Source: CAWCKS01 sp963796195
GTDB lineage: Bacteria; Pseudomonadota; Alphaproteobacteria; Rhizobiales; Xanthobacteraceae
Assembly: GCA_963796195.1 (NCBI GenBank)
Contig: CAWCKS010000002.1
Location: forward strand, 1 to 64,000
Direction of reading: 5' to 3'
DNA length: 64,000 nucleotides
Both the position numbers and the translations under genes were made by a program. This document shows positions 1 through 9,506 of this stretch, in pieces. Every line of letters begins with the position of its first letter. The first letter of the stretch is position 1. The notes below the pieces were generated by a model. That model saw only the letters and a program-made list of their open reading frames with translations, made no database searches and was not told where the DNA came from.

Positions 1-97
1 GCGGCTGCCGACCGCATGTGCGGACAGCGGCCGCGCCAGGCCGCGGGTCGGCTCACGCCGGCGCATCAGGAACGACGCCTCACTCGGGGGGGACAAC

Positions 98-1883
98 GTG
101 ACAGAAGACCGGTTTCCCGTGGACCTGGCAGGCCAGGCCGCGGCACCGCTGGGCAAGACCAGGGCGGCTTGCGGAGCCGGGCCTGCGGGCGCGGTGATCA
201 TGGTCGTCGGCCGGGACGCCGGCGCGCGGCAGGACCTGTACCGGGAGCTGTCCAGGCGCTACGGCGCGGACTACCGCATTGTCGTCTGTGGTGAGCCCGG
301 CCGAGCTTGAACGCCGGGCCAGGGACCTGCTGGCGGGCGGCATCCCGATCGCGCTGGTGATCGGCGGGGTGGGTGCGGCCGATCCGCATGACATCGACGT
401 GTTTGCCGCGATCCGCGCCGTAGACCGCACGGTGCCGCGGGTGGCGGCGGTTCACTGGGGTGCGTGGGAGACCGCGCGGCCGATCTTCGACGCGATCACG
501 ACGGGCAAGGCCGACCACTGGGTGACCCGTCCGGTGCAGAGCCCGGACGAGGAATTCCACCGGTCGGTCACCCAGTTCCTGAGCGAGTGGAGCCACGCCC
601 GCGGAGGCGGCTTCGAGGCCGTCCGGGTGATCGGCGAATATTGGTCCGCGCGGTCGCAGGAATTGCGGGACACGTTTTCCAGGAACGCGATCCCTGCCGG
701 TTTTTATGACGCCGGTACCGAGCGCGGCCGCCAGATGCTCCGCGAGCTCGGCCTGGAATCACCGCAGCTTCCCGTTGTCGTGGTCCGCTTTGGCCCGCGG
801 CAGTCCACCCTGGTCGATCCGTCAAACCTGGCGATCGCCGCGGCCTTCGGCCTGATCACGCCGGTCGGTGCCGGGGAGGTCTTCGATGTCGCGGTGGTCG
901 GAGCGGGCCCGGCGGGGCTGGCTGCCGCGGTCTATGCCTCCTCCGAGGGCCTGCGGACCGTGGTCGTGGAACGGGAAGCCATCGGGGGCCAGGCCGGAAC
1001 AAGCTCGATGATCCGCAACTACCCTGGGTTCGCTCAGGGCATCAGCGGAGCCAGGCTGGCGTTCGAGGCTTACCAGCAGGCCTGGTTCTTCGGTACCAGG
1101 TTCGTGTTCATGCGGCAGCCTGACAGCCTGGCGCGCGAGAATGGCCACTACCTGCTCAGACTGTCCGACGGCGGCACGCTCACCGCGCGGACCGTCATCA
1201 TCGCTACCGGCGCTACCTACCGGCGGCTCGGTGTACCGGGGCTGGAGGACCTGCGGGGCCGCGGGGTCTTCTACGGTGCCGGGGTCAGCGAGGCACCGGC
1301 AATGGGCGGGCGGAAGGTCTTCATCGCCGGCGGCGGCAACTCGGCCGGGCAGGCCGCGATGCACCTGGCCAAGTGGGCCGAGCAGGTCACGGTCCTGGTA
1401 CGTGCCGAGTCCCTGGCCGACAGCATGTCCGACTACCTCATCCGTGAGATAGCGGCCGAACCAAATGTTGATGTCCGGTACAGCATCGAGGTCGTCGGCG
1501 GCGGCGGCGCCGGTCATCTCGAATCGCTGGTGCTGGAGGACGGCCAGACCCGGACCCGGCGGAGTGTCGCAGCTGACGCCTTGTTCGTCCTCATCGGCTC
1601 CGAGCCGCAGACCGAATGGGCCGGCGAGGGCCTCGCACGTGACCAGCGGGGTTTCATCCTCACCGGGCCGGACGTGCTGGGCGACCCGGGCGCCCGCTGG
1701 CACGCCGACCGCCCGCCACTGCCCCATGAGACGAGCTTGCCCGGGGTGTTCGCCGCTGGTGACGTGCGCCAGGGATCGGTCAAACGGGTCGCTTCCGCAG
1801 TGGGAGACGGCGCAATCACCGTCCCGCTCGTGCACCGCTACCTGCAAGGCATCGTGGCGGCGGAGGCGGTGGCGGGGTCATGA
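98..1883 (+). pseudogene. FAD-dependent pyridine-nucleotide oxidoreductase, thioredoxin-reductase-like, with N-terminal receiver-like domain (one frameshift)
   Basis: A GTG start at 98 follows a GGGGGG Shine-Dalgarno tract at 86-92. The reading frame breaks near 292: the first frame reads to VVCG and the second resumes at SPAELE, so one extra base restores a protein of about 595 residues. Seen in order: a receiver-like alpha/beta domain ending in WVTRP but with no phospho-acceptor Asp, a glutaredoxin-like segment, an FAD-binding GAGPAG motif (around base 905), an NADPH-binding GGGNSAG motif (around 1330), and a C-terminal GVFAAGDVR FAD motif. The CxxC redox pair of true thioredoxin reductases is absent; GAGVSEAP stands at the expected place. 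It is therefore an electron-transfer flavoprotein of unknown partner, not a standard TrxB. Composition is actinobacterial, unlike the rest of the window. It is convergent with the next gene, two bases apart. Confidence 0.8.
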
Positions 1884-1885
1884 GC

Positions 1886-3595
1886 TCAGGGTGGGTCGAA
1901 CAGGTGCAGGCGGTGCGCGGTGGCAGCGGCCTCGCCGCGTGAGGCGACGCCGAGCTTGCCGAGGATGTTCGACACGTGCACGCTGGCGGTCTTGGGCGAG
2001 ATGAACAGCTCGGCCGCGATCTCGCGGTTGCCAAGTCCGGCCGCCACCAGCCGCAGCACCTCCAGCTCCCGTCCGGTCAGCCCGAACGGCGCGGCCGGTC
2101 CGTCCGGGCCGGCCCCGGCGATCTCCACGTGTGCCCGCCGCGCCAGCTGGCTGATCTGCGCCAGCAGCGGGCGGGCCCGGAGCTGGCCGGCGAGGTCCGC
2201 CGCCTGCTGCAGCCGGGAGGCCGCAGCGTCCCGGTCTCCGGCCGCCGCGGCGGCGGCCGCGGCGCGCAGCAGCGCGCAGGCCAGCGGGTACGGCTGCCCG
2301 AGCGATTCCCAGGCCGCGGCGGCGGCGTCCCAGGCGGCCCGGTCCGGGCAGCCGGCGGCGCGGGAGGCCTCGGCGGCGAACACCGCGGCGTGAGCCCGCT
2401 CGACCGGGCCCGGGCGCGGGATGCCCGCCGCCGCCCGCTCCAGCGCGTGCCGCAGGCCCGCCAGGTCCCGGGCTTCCGGCGGCAGCCTGACCGACCCCGC
2501 ATCGGCGCAGGCCCGCATCCCCGTGGCCAGCAGCTGCCACAGGTAATGCGGCTCGGCGTCCGGGCGCTGTACGGAGGCCGTGCGTACGGCGGCCAGCGCC
2601 CCGACGAGGTCGCCCTGGGCCAGCCGGACCTCTGTCACCAGCCAGGCGATCAGCAGCGCCAGCTGCGAGGCGGCCTGTGCGCCGCCCTGTGCGTCGGCGG
2701 GGGGCATACGCAGCTGCCGGATTATGTGCGCTGCCGTGTCATATTCGCCGCGGGCGACGGCGATCCAGCCGCGCAGCAGCAGCAGGTAGGCGCGCCCTTC
2801 CGGCGCTGGATCCAGGCCCAGGGCTTCCGCTATGACTTCCAGCGCCTCGTCCCAGCGTCCCGCCGATGTCAGCGACGCGGCCAAATTGAGTCCGATCGGC
2901 GTCGCCGCAAAGCGCGCGAGGCCAAGCTTCCTGGCCCGGGCCAGGCCCTCCCGGCCGGCCTGGATCGCGCGCTCGTGGTCGCCGCGGCCTTCGAGCACAT
3001 GGGCAATTCCGGCGCAAGCGCGCATCTCAAGCTGGACCGAGCCGATGCGCCTGGCGGTCTCGCGCGCCCCAAGCAGCGCCGCGATGACGTCGTGGCCCTC
3101 CCGGGCCCCGATCTGGGCGAGCGCCATCAGCGCTTCAGCCTGGTACTCCTGGTCGCCGAGCCGCTGGGCCAGGCCGGTCAGCTCTTCGGCGCCCCGTTTC
3201 GCTTCCTCGTCGCGACCCCGGAGCCCACAAGGCCCGGCTGAGCTGGGCCAGGATCTCGGCGCGCACCCGGTCCGGGCTGCGGGCCAGTCGTAGCGCCGCC
3301 TGCAGGTCTTCGACCTGCCCGGGCAGCAACGCCTGCTGGCGGAGCACGGCGCGGCGCAGCAGCAGCGACGCGCGCCGACCGGGGTCGCCTGCCTCGCCGA
3401 CCTCGCCAAGGGCCGCCTCCACCAGCGCCAGGCCCCGATCCGGCTCGCCGGCCCAGCGGGCGGCGTCGGCGGCGAGTCAGTCACGCCAACGCGGTCGGTC
3501 CCGGTGTCTTCCGCGGCGGCGGGTACCCGGTCCCAGAGGTCCAGCACCTGCTCCAGCATCTGCAGCTGCTCGGCGACGGCGAAGCGGTCCCGAGT
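1886..3595 (-). pseudogene. LuxR-family transcriptional regulator, C-terminal part (LAL-type; truncated and frameshifted)
   Basis: The C-terminus carries a LuxR-type helix-turn-helix: GLTGRELEVLRLVAAGLGN, then EIAAELFISPKTASVHVSNI. The preceding several hundred residues are Ala/Leu/Arg-rich helical repeats as in the large ATP-binding LuxR regulators (LAL/MalT-like) of actinobacteria. The frame shifts near 3220 (APGSRRG in one frame, RDEEAKRGAEE in the next) and again near 3480 (DRVGV to LAADAARWAGE), so the gene is broken as given. Its N-terminal ATPase is missing because the sequence changes source at about 3594. It would sense an unknown ligand and activate transcription. Whether it controls the convergent oxidoreductase cannot be told. 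Confidence 0.75.
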
Positions 3596-3598
3596 TGC
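3591..3598. other. Chimeric junction between actinobacterial and alphaproteobacterial DNA
   Basis: On the minus strand the LuxR-type regulator reads in from lower coordinates as far as RDRFAVAEQLQMLEQ, ending near 3594. On the plus strand a UvrD-family C-terminus reads out from 3596 (CIPSDLGVG onwards). Both reading frames stop making sense on the other side of this point. No inverted repeats, integrase or tRNA mark the site. Confidence 0.75.
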
Positions 3599-3907
3599 AT
3601 TCCGTCAGATCTCGGCGTCGGAACATCAGCCGAGCTCGAGGAAGAACGGCGGCTGCTCTACGTCGCGATGACCCGCGCCAGGGACGACTTGCACCTGATC
3701 GTGCCCCAGCGCTTCTTTGTTCACGGCCAGAAGGCGCAGGGTGATCGACACGTCTATGCCGCTCGCACCCGGTTCATCCCCGAATCTCTCGTCCGCCTGT
3801 TCGAGCGATCGAGCTGGCCCATCGCGTCAGCCGATCCGGCCGCCCGGAACGCGAGCCGGGGGCCGCGCATTGACATTCGCGCGCGCATGCGCGGTATGTG
3901 GCGCTGA
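3596..3907 (+). CDS. UvrD/Rep-family ATP-dependent DNA helicase, C-terminal fragment
   Basis: About 104 residues of the C-terminal end survive. The segment EEERRLLYVAMTRARDDLHL contains the conserved superfamily 1 helicase motif VI (YVAxTRA), which contacts ATP and couples hydrolysis to DNA translocation. It is followed by a family tail with PQRFFVHGQ. The frame is open from the junction at 3596 to TGA at 3905-3907; there is no start codon because the 5' part was replaced by foreign sequence. In alphaproteobacteria such proteins are about 650-750 residues long, so over 80% is missing. Confidence 0.8.
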   Translation, partial: CIPSDLGVGTSAELEEERRLLYVAMTRARDDLHLIVPQRFFVHGQKAQGDRHVYAARTRFIPESLVRLFERSSWPIASADPAARNASRGPRIDIRARMRGMWR

Positions 3908-3945
3908 TCAGGCATTCACGGGATGGGACGGTTCTGGTTGACAGC

Positions 3946-4034
3946 TTGTCGTCACCGGGCTTGACCCGGTGACCTCGATCGGGTGTGCACTGCCTCTCTA
4001 AGCGAGATGGCCGGGTCAAGCCCGGCCATGACAA
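3946..4034. repeat. Intergenic palindromic repeat
   Basis: Two imperfect hairpin units, CACCGGGCTTGACCCGGTG and GGCCGGGTCAAGCCCGGCC, lie head-to-head and are bounded by TTGTCGTC / GACAAC. The whole block can fold as one long hairpin. Elements of this kind are scattered through Bradyrhizobiaceae genomes. It sits between the helicase stop and the ptrB-like start, so it may act as a transcription terminator or RNA stabiliser; that role is inferred. Confidence 0.7.
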
Positions 4035-4048
4035 CGAGCGGCAGATAA

Positions 4049-6162
4049 ATGACGTCTGAACGTCCCCGGGCCGTAGCTACCGCAACGCCACCAACCGCAG
4101 AAAAGCGTCCCCGCACGTTTTCTGTTCACGGGGTATCGCTGACCGACGACTATGCCTGGCTGAAGGACGAGAACTGGCAGCAGGTGCTGCGCGACCCATC
4201 CGTGCTCAGCGCCGATATCCGGCGCTACCTCGAAGCCGAAAATACCTATAGCGAGACTGTGCTCGCCGGCACGCAAGGCCTGCAAAAGCAGCTTGTCGCT
4301 GAGATGAGAGCGCGCATCAAGGAAGATGATTCGACCGTGCCTAGTCCGGACGGGCCGTTTGAGTACCTGACAAGGTATCGCGAAGGCGGGCAGCACGAGT
4401 TGATCGGACGACAACCGCGCGGTGGCGCTGAAGCGCACATCATCCTTGATGGTGATGCGTTGGCCGCGAATTCGAAATACTTCAGGTTTGGCGGCGCCGA
4501 GCATTCGCCGGATCACAGGCTTCAAGCCTGGAGTGCCGATCTGCGCGGCTCAGAATATTTTTCGATCCACGTTCGCTCGTGGGCCGACAGTCAGGATGCC
4601 GTCGATCTGATCGAGCAGACCGATGGTTCGGCGGTCTGGGCCGCCGACTTAAGCGCGTTCTACTACGTCGGGCTCGACGAAAATCACCGGCCGCTGCAGG
4701 TCTTTCGCCACCAGCTCGGCACGTCACAAGCCGACGACGTATTGGTCTATCAAGAGCACGACGTCGGCTGGTTCACTCACATTCACAGAAGCGCCAGTGG
4801 CCGGTTTTGCGTCATCGCCGGCGGTGATCACGAAACCTCCGAGTGCCGGTTGATCGACCTCGTCGATCCGAACGCCAAAGCCACGCCTGGTCGCATCCCG
4901 CGAGACCGGCATCCGCTATTCGGTCGAGGACCGCGGCGAAGAACTGTTCATCCTGACGAACGCGGATTCTGCCATCGACTACAAGATTGCCGTTGCACCT
5001 TTGCAAGCGCCCGCGCGCGCCAATTGGCGCGACCTCGTTCCCTATCGTGACGGCATCTACATCATCAACCTCAGTCTGTTTCAGAACTATCTGGTCCGAA
5101 TGGAGCGATCGAATGCCCTGCCGTCGATTGTCATTCGCGATCTGAGGGATGGCGCCGAACATGCCATCGCATTCGATGAGGCCGCGTATTCGCTTGGCAC
5201 GATCGACGGCTATGAGTTCGACACGACGACGCTGCGGTTCTCTTACTCGTCGATGACGACGCCGACTGAGATCCACGATTACGATATGGCGAGCCGGGAG
5301 CGAAAGCTGCGCAAGCGGCAGGAGATCCCGTCCGGCCACGATCCCGCGCGCTACGTGACGTCGCGGATATCCGCGATAGCGAAGGATGGCGCAGAGGTGC
5401 CAGATCTCGCTGCTCTACCTGAAGGATCTTCCGCGTGATGGAAACGCGCCGCTACTGCTGTACGGTTACGGCGCCTACGGGATTTCGATGCCCGCGGCCT
5501 TCTCGGCGAATCGGTTGTCGCTGGTCGACCGCGGATTCGTCTACGCCATCGCGCACGTGAGGGGCGGCGCTGACAAGGGCTGGGGCTGGTATCTCGCCGG
5601 AAAGCGCGAGCACAAGATCAAACACGTTCGAGGATTTCGCGGCGGCCGCACAAAAACTCTGATCGACGCGCGCTATACCAGCGCGGGACGCATCGTCGCG
5701 CATGGTGGCAGCGCCGGCGGCATGTTGATGGGCGCGGCCGCAAACCGGGCCGGAGAGCTGTTTGCAGGGATCGTTGCCGAAGTGCCTTTCGTCGATGTGC
5801 TGAACACGATGCTGGACGACACGCTGCCGCTGACGCCGCCGGAGTGGCCGGAATGGGGAAACCCGATCACCGATGAAGTGGCGTTCCGCAACATCCTGTC
5901 GTATTCGCCCTACGAGAACGTGGAGGCCAAGCACTATCCCGCAATCCTTGCGATGGCGGGGCTCACCGATCCGAGGGTGACCTATTGGGAGCCGGCGAAA
6001 TGGATCGCGCGGCTGCGCGCGACCATGACATCAGGCGGGCCGGTGCTGCTGCGAACCAACATGGGCGCCGGCCACGGCGGATCGTCAGGCCGATTCAGTC
6101 GACTGGACGAGGTCGCGATCGCATATGCGTTTGCGCTTTGGGCTGCCGGTCTCGCCGACTGA
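4049..6162 (+). pseudogene. ptrB: Oligopeptidase B / prolyl oligopeptidase family serine peptidase (frameshifted)
   Basis: S9A-family cytosolic peptidase that cleaves short peptides, usually after Arg/Lys. The N-terminal domain begins with DDYAWLKDENWQ, followed by beta-propeller sequence and a C-terminal alpha/beta hydrolase domain. The nucleophile is in GGSAGGML, the catalytic Asp probably in LTDPRVTYWEP, and the His in GAGHGG. Total length of about 700 residues fits the family. The frame is broken by an extra base at about 4887 (NAKAT to LVASRETG) and one near 5400. A compensated pair at about 5625 and 5665 garbles the stretch that should read NTFEDFAAAA. Residues on both sides of each break are conserved, so sequencing error is likelier than decay. 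It is convergent with the M20 gene, six bases away. Confidence 0.85.
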
Positions 6163-6168
6163 CTGAAA

Positions 6169-7455
6169 TTAGATCGCTTCCGTCCCGCACCAGTCTGCGA
6201 TAAAGCCGGCAATGACCTTCGTCACCCGTCGGACGCTGTCGAGCTCGACACCTTCATCGAAGGCATGGCTTCCCGAGCCGGTTGCGCCATACGAGAGGCT
6301 CGGGATGTCGTAGTAGCGGCCATAGAAGCGGCAGTCCGTCACGGCGGGCAGGATCAATTCCTCGGCCTCGCTGCCGGCGATGCGCTTGTGGGACGCGCGC
6401 ACCGCGGCCTCGAACGCGCTGCCCGGCTCAAGCACATAGGGGTCGGCCTGAAAGCCGTTCCAGACAATCTCCGGCGCGTTGTCGGCGAGAAACGGATCCT
6501 GGCGCGCAGCGGCCATCACCACGCCGGTGAGTTCCTCGCGGAACGCAGCGAGCGACATGCCCGGCAGCACGCCGATACGGCAGTCGACCTCGCACCATGC
6601 CGGGGTCGAGCTCGCCCAGTCGCCGCCGGCAATCTTGCCCGGGTTGAACTTGATCGGATTGGGGATACGGCTGAACCACGGATCCTGCTTTACCCGGTCG
6701 TTGAGCTCGCGAGTGTGGCCGCGCAGCGCCTCGATCAAGCCGAACGCGGACAGAATGGCGTTGGTGCCGCGCTCACTCTCGCCGACATGGGCAGGCCGGC
6801 CGGAAATGCGCAGGCGAAACCACATGACGCCGATGGTGGCGCGCAAAATCCGGCCAGCGGTCGGCTCCGGAATCAGACAGGCGTCGGCGCGGTAACCGCG
6901 CGCCAGCGTGGAGAGCGCGCCGTTACCTGTGCTCTCCTCTTCCGTTACCGTCTCCACATAGACATCGGCCGCCGGCCGCACGCCGAGGCTGCGTAGCGCG
7001 TCGAGCGCAAACACCATCGCGCAAACGCCGGACTTCATGTCATTGGCGCCGCGCCCCATCATGCGGCCGTCCTTGACCGTCGCGGCGAAAGGCGGCTCGG
7101 CCCAGCTCGCAATCGGCCCGGTCGGCACGACATCGACATGGCCCTGCAGGATCAGGCTCTTGCCCTTCGGCGCGCGCGGCCTGAGACTCGCAACGACCTG
7201 GACGGCGCGCGAATAGTCGGTGTCCATGACCGGCGAGAAGCCTGCGAGATGGCTCATCGCCACATCGGCAAGCGTGTAGCGATCGACCGCCCAGCTGCGC
7301 GCGGCGAACTCGCGCGCGATCCAGTCCTGGCAGGGCGCTTCCTCGCCACGTAGACTCGGAAAGCGCACCAGCGTGGCAAGCCAGTCAACCTGGCGCGCAA
7401 AGTTGTCGTCGACGGCGGCGTCCAGACGCGTGTGGAGATCGCTGGCTGATGTCAT
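6169..7455 (-). CDS. M20-family metallopeptidase, ArgE/DapE-type deacylase
   Basis: 428 residues, the usual length for ArgE/DapE/ACY1-like enzymes, which hydrolyse N-acyl amino acids or small peptides with two metal ions. Metal-binding motifs are visible: GHVDVVP (His106, Asp108), GRGANDMKSG (bridging Asp139) and the catalytic glutamates in TEEESTGNG (172-173). The dimerisation lid lies in the middle (PAHVGESERGTNAI). It is the last gene of a 13-gene run and its ATG overlaps the TGA of the upstream flavoprotein by four bases, implying translational coupling. In this context it may release an amino acid or amine from an imported amide. The substrate cannot be read from sequence; acetylornithine deacetylase is possible but not specifically supported. 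Confidence 0.88.
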   Translation of the reverse strand: MTSASDLHTRLDAAVDDNFARQVDWLATLVRFPSLRGEEAPCQDWIAREFAARSWAVDRYTLADVAMSHLAGFSPVMDTDYSRAVQVVASLRPRAPKGKSLILQGHVDVVPTGPIASWAEPPFAATVKDGRMMGRGANDMKSGVCAMVFALDALRSLGVRPAADVYVETVTEEESTGNGALSTLARGYRADACLIPEPTAGRILRATIGVMWFRLRISGRPAHVGESERGTNAILSAFGLIEALRGHTRELNDRVKQDPWFSRIPNPIKFNPGKIAGGDWASSTPAWCEVDCRIGVLPGMSLAAFREELTGVVMAAARQDPFLADNAPEIVWNGFQADPYVLEPGSAFEAAVRASHKRIAGSEAEELILPAVTDCRFYGRYYDIPSLSYGATGSGSHAFDEGVELDSVRRVTKVIAGFIADWCGTEAI

Positions 7456-8429
7456 TGGTCGTTTCCCACCTTGAACTCGCCCCTTGCTGCCGCAGGCATT
7501 CGTTCCGCAAGTCGCGCGGCCTCGCTGAGCATTCCTTCAATCAAATCGCGAACCGAGACGATGTCGTGGATCATGCCGGCAATCTGCCCGGCTGCCGACT
7601 GGCGCCGGTCGCCTTTGCTCTCCTCGTAGCGCGAGCCGCGAACGATACGCTTGAGTTCGGTGATTTCCGCATCGTCAGCGCCACGCGCGAGCGCCTCTTC
7701 GTAAGCGACGATCTCGGGCGTCTTGACGCAGCGGACCGTCGCTCCGGTCATTGCCCGGGTGACGATGGTATCGGTCTCACGCATCGAGAGGAGCTGGGCG
7801 CGTCCCCACTCGTTGAGATCGGATTCCGTCGTCGCCATGAAGCGGGTGCCCATCTGAATGCCCACAGCGCCGAGCGCGAACGCGGCGAGAAAACCGCGTG
7901 CGTCTCCGATCCCGCCGGCCGCAAGTACCGGGATTTTCACGGCATCGACGACCTGCGGCACGAGCGGCAACGTCGAGACGGTGCCGACGTGGCCGCCGGC
8001 CTCCGATCCGGACGCGACGACGGCATCGACGCCCTCGGCCTCCATGCGCCGTGCGTGCTCAACCGTCGGCACAACGGAAACGACCTTGATGCCTGCGGCC
8101 TTCAGCTGACGCACCACGTCCTGGCCCGGATCGGCGCGTCCTGTGGTGACGATCGGTACACCCAATTCGATGCAGGTCGCCGCACACCGTTCGGTGATGC
8201 CGCGGCCGAGCGGCATGATGTTGACGCCGAACGGCCTCGCTGTCAGTGCGCGCACCGCGGCGATATCGGCCCGGAGCTTCTGGTCGGTGCCGCCGAATGT
8301 CGGCAGCACGCCAAGGCCGCCGGCCTCGCTCACGGCTGCGACCAACGCGACACCGCCGCCACCCTGCATGGCGCCTTGCAGGATCGGATAGCGAATGTTC
8401 AGGAGATCGCAAATGACGGTGTGAAACAT
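7452..8429 (-). CDS. Nitronate monooxygenase / NAD(P)H-dependent flavin oxidoreductase family
   Basis: 325 residues with the FMN-binding TIM barrel of the 2-nitropropane dioxygenase family. Seen: N-terminal YPILQGAMQGGGG, the SGSEAGGHVG loop bearing the family's catalytic His, the AAGGIGDARG phosphate-binding loop and GIQMGTRF. Members oxidise alkyl nitronates to carbonyl compounds, but many serve as enoyl reductases or have unknown substrates. It lies 21 bases downstream of the methyltransferase gene and overlaps the M20 start, so it belongs to the operon. Presence together with a nitroreductase-like gene hints at nitro or flavin redox chemistry, by inference only. Confidence 0.85.
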   Translation of the reverse strand: MFHTVICDLLNIRYPILQGAMQGGGGVALVAAVSEAGGLGVLPTFGGTDQKLRADIAAVRALTARPFGVNIMPLGRGITERCAATCIELGVPIVTTGRADPGQDVVRQLKAAGIKVVSVVPTVEHARRMEAEGVDAVVASGSEAGGHVGTVSTLPLVPQVVDAVKIPVLAAGGIGDARGFLAAFALGAVGIQMGTRFMATTESDLNEWGRAQLLSMRETDTIVTRAMTGATVRCVKTPEIVAYEEALARGADDAEITELKRIVRGSRYEESKGDRRQSAAGQIAGMIHDIVSVRDLIEGMLSEAARLAERMPAAARGEFKVGNDQ

Positions 8430-8450
8430 GGCCCGGCAATCTTCTTGCTA

Positions 8451-9461
8451 CTACTTTGCCTTCGTGCCGGTGATGCGGCTGAGCGCGCCGGCGATGAACT
8501 CGTGAACGCCAACATCTTTGAAGCCAGCGTCACGGAAGTAGCCGATCACGTCAGCCTCGGAGTGAGCGAGGCCAAGCGAATCGACGACGGCCTGCCCAAG
8601 GCCCCAGTAGGCCGGTCCCCACGGCCCGGTGCGTTCATTGTTGGTGGTCTCGCCGATCAGATGCATCTCGCCGCCCGGCAACAGTGCATCGTGAGCCTTC
8701 TTGATCACGGCAGCAATCATCTCGCGACCGTACATCGGCAGGTTGGACGCCATGATCGCGACATCGCAGTCGGCGGGAAACGGATCGCGCGTAAAATTGC
8801 ACGGCTGGGCTTCGACGCGGTCGCTCACGCCATTCTCCGCGATAAAGTTGCGCGTAACCTCGCAAACGACAGGCAAATCCAGCACGACGGCGCGGATGGC
8901 AGGGTGAGCCTTGGCCGCAGCGATGCAATAGGCGCCGGAGCCGCCGCCGATATCCATAATGCGCTTGCGTTTCGTCAGATCGACCTGACGCACGAAGCGG
9001 CGTCCCGCCCCCATGCCGATCGAGTACGTCGCATTGTGGTAGCGCCGGGCGTCCGCCACCGTGAAGGTCTCGATCGAGCCCATCACCTTCAGCGCCTTGA
9101 CGCGAAGATGTTCGCTCAAGCGTCCCCACTCATTCCATTGCGGCTTGGTGAAGGTGATCCACGGCCCCATGTAGCCGGGCTCGCCTTCGACCAGGAAGCG
9201 CTCGACGTCAGGCGCATTGCTGTGACGACCTCCGGATTTCTCCAGCAGGCCGGCGGCGCACAGCATCACCATCAGCCGTTCGGCGTTGGTCGGTTGGATG
9301 TCGACGGCTCTGGCGACCTCTTCGTAGGTCCCCGCGCCCTTGCTGATCGCCGTGAACACGCCGATCTCGACCGCCGCCATCAACGCGGCCGACTGGCCAT
9401 AGGACTGGGCGATGTTTTGCAGGCGGACGGTGGTGATCGGGGCCTCGCTCGGCTTCGACAT
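8451..9461 (-). CDS. SAM-dependent O-methyltransferase (COMT/hydroxyneurosporene-type family)
   Basis: 336 residues. An N-terminal winged-helix dimerisation domain (EIGVFTAISKGAGTYEEVA, residues about 27-90) is followed by the Rossmann methyltransferase domain with the SAM motif MDIGGGSGAYCIAAAKAHP near residue 170 and VLDLPVV. This architecture is that of plant caffeate-type and bacterial small-molecule O-methyltransferases. It is flanked by a nitroreductase-like gene 45 bases upstream and the flavin oxidoreductase 21 bases downstream. A methyltransferase inside an otherwise catabolic operon is unusual. The acceptor is unknown. Confidence 0.85.
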   Translation of the reverse strand: MSKPSEAPITTVRLQNIAQSYGQSAALMAAVEIGVFTAISKGAGTYEEVARAVDIQPTNAERLMVMLCAAGLLEKSGGRHSNAPDVERFLVEGEPGYMGPWITFTKPQWNEWGRLSEHLRVKALKVMGSIETFTVADARRYHNATYSIGMGAGRRFVRQVDLTKRKRIMDIGGGSGAYCIAAAKAHPAIRAVVLDLPVVCEVTRNFIAENGVSDRVEAQPCNFTRDPFPADCDVAIMASNLPMYGREMIAAVIKKAHDALLPGGEMHLIGETTNNERTGPWGPAYWGLGQAVVDSLGLAHSEADVIGYFRDAGFKDVGVHEFIAGALSRITGTKAK

Positions 9462-9506
9462 GGTGCGGCCTTTTGCAAGTTGCGCTTTCGAATTTTGCCG
9501 GTTGCT

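Noticed and set aside
279..1883. ATG or GTG near 279 as the true start of the FAD oxidoreductase
   Set aside because: A better ribosome site and continuing domain homology lie upstream from 98 in another frame, joined by a one-base shift near 292.
3540..3660. Recent horizontal transfer from an actinobacterium
   Set aside because: Both genes at the border are cut in mid-frame and no mobility gene or att-like sequence is present. An assembly join explains it better.
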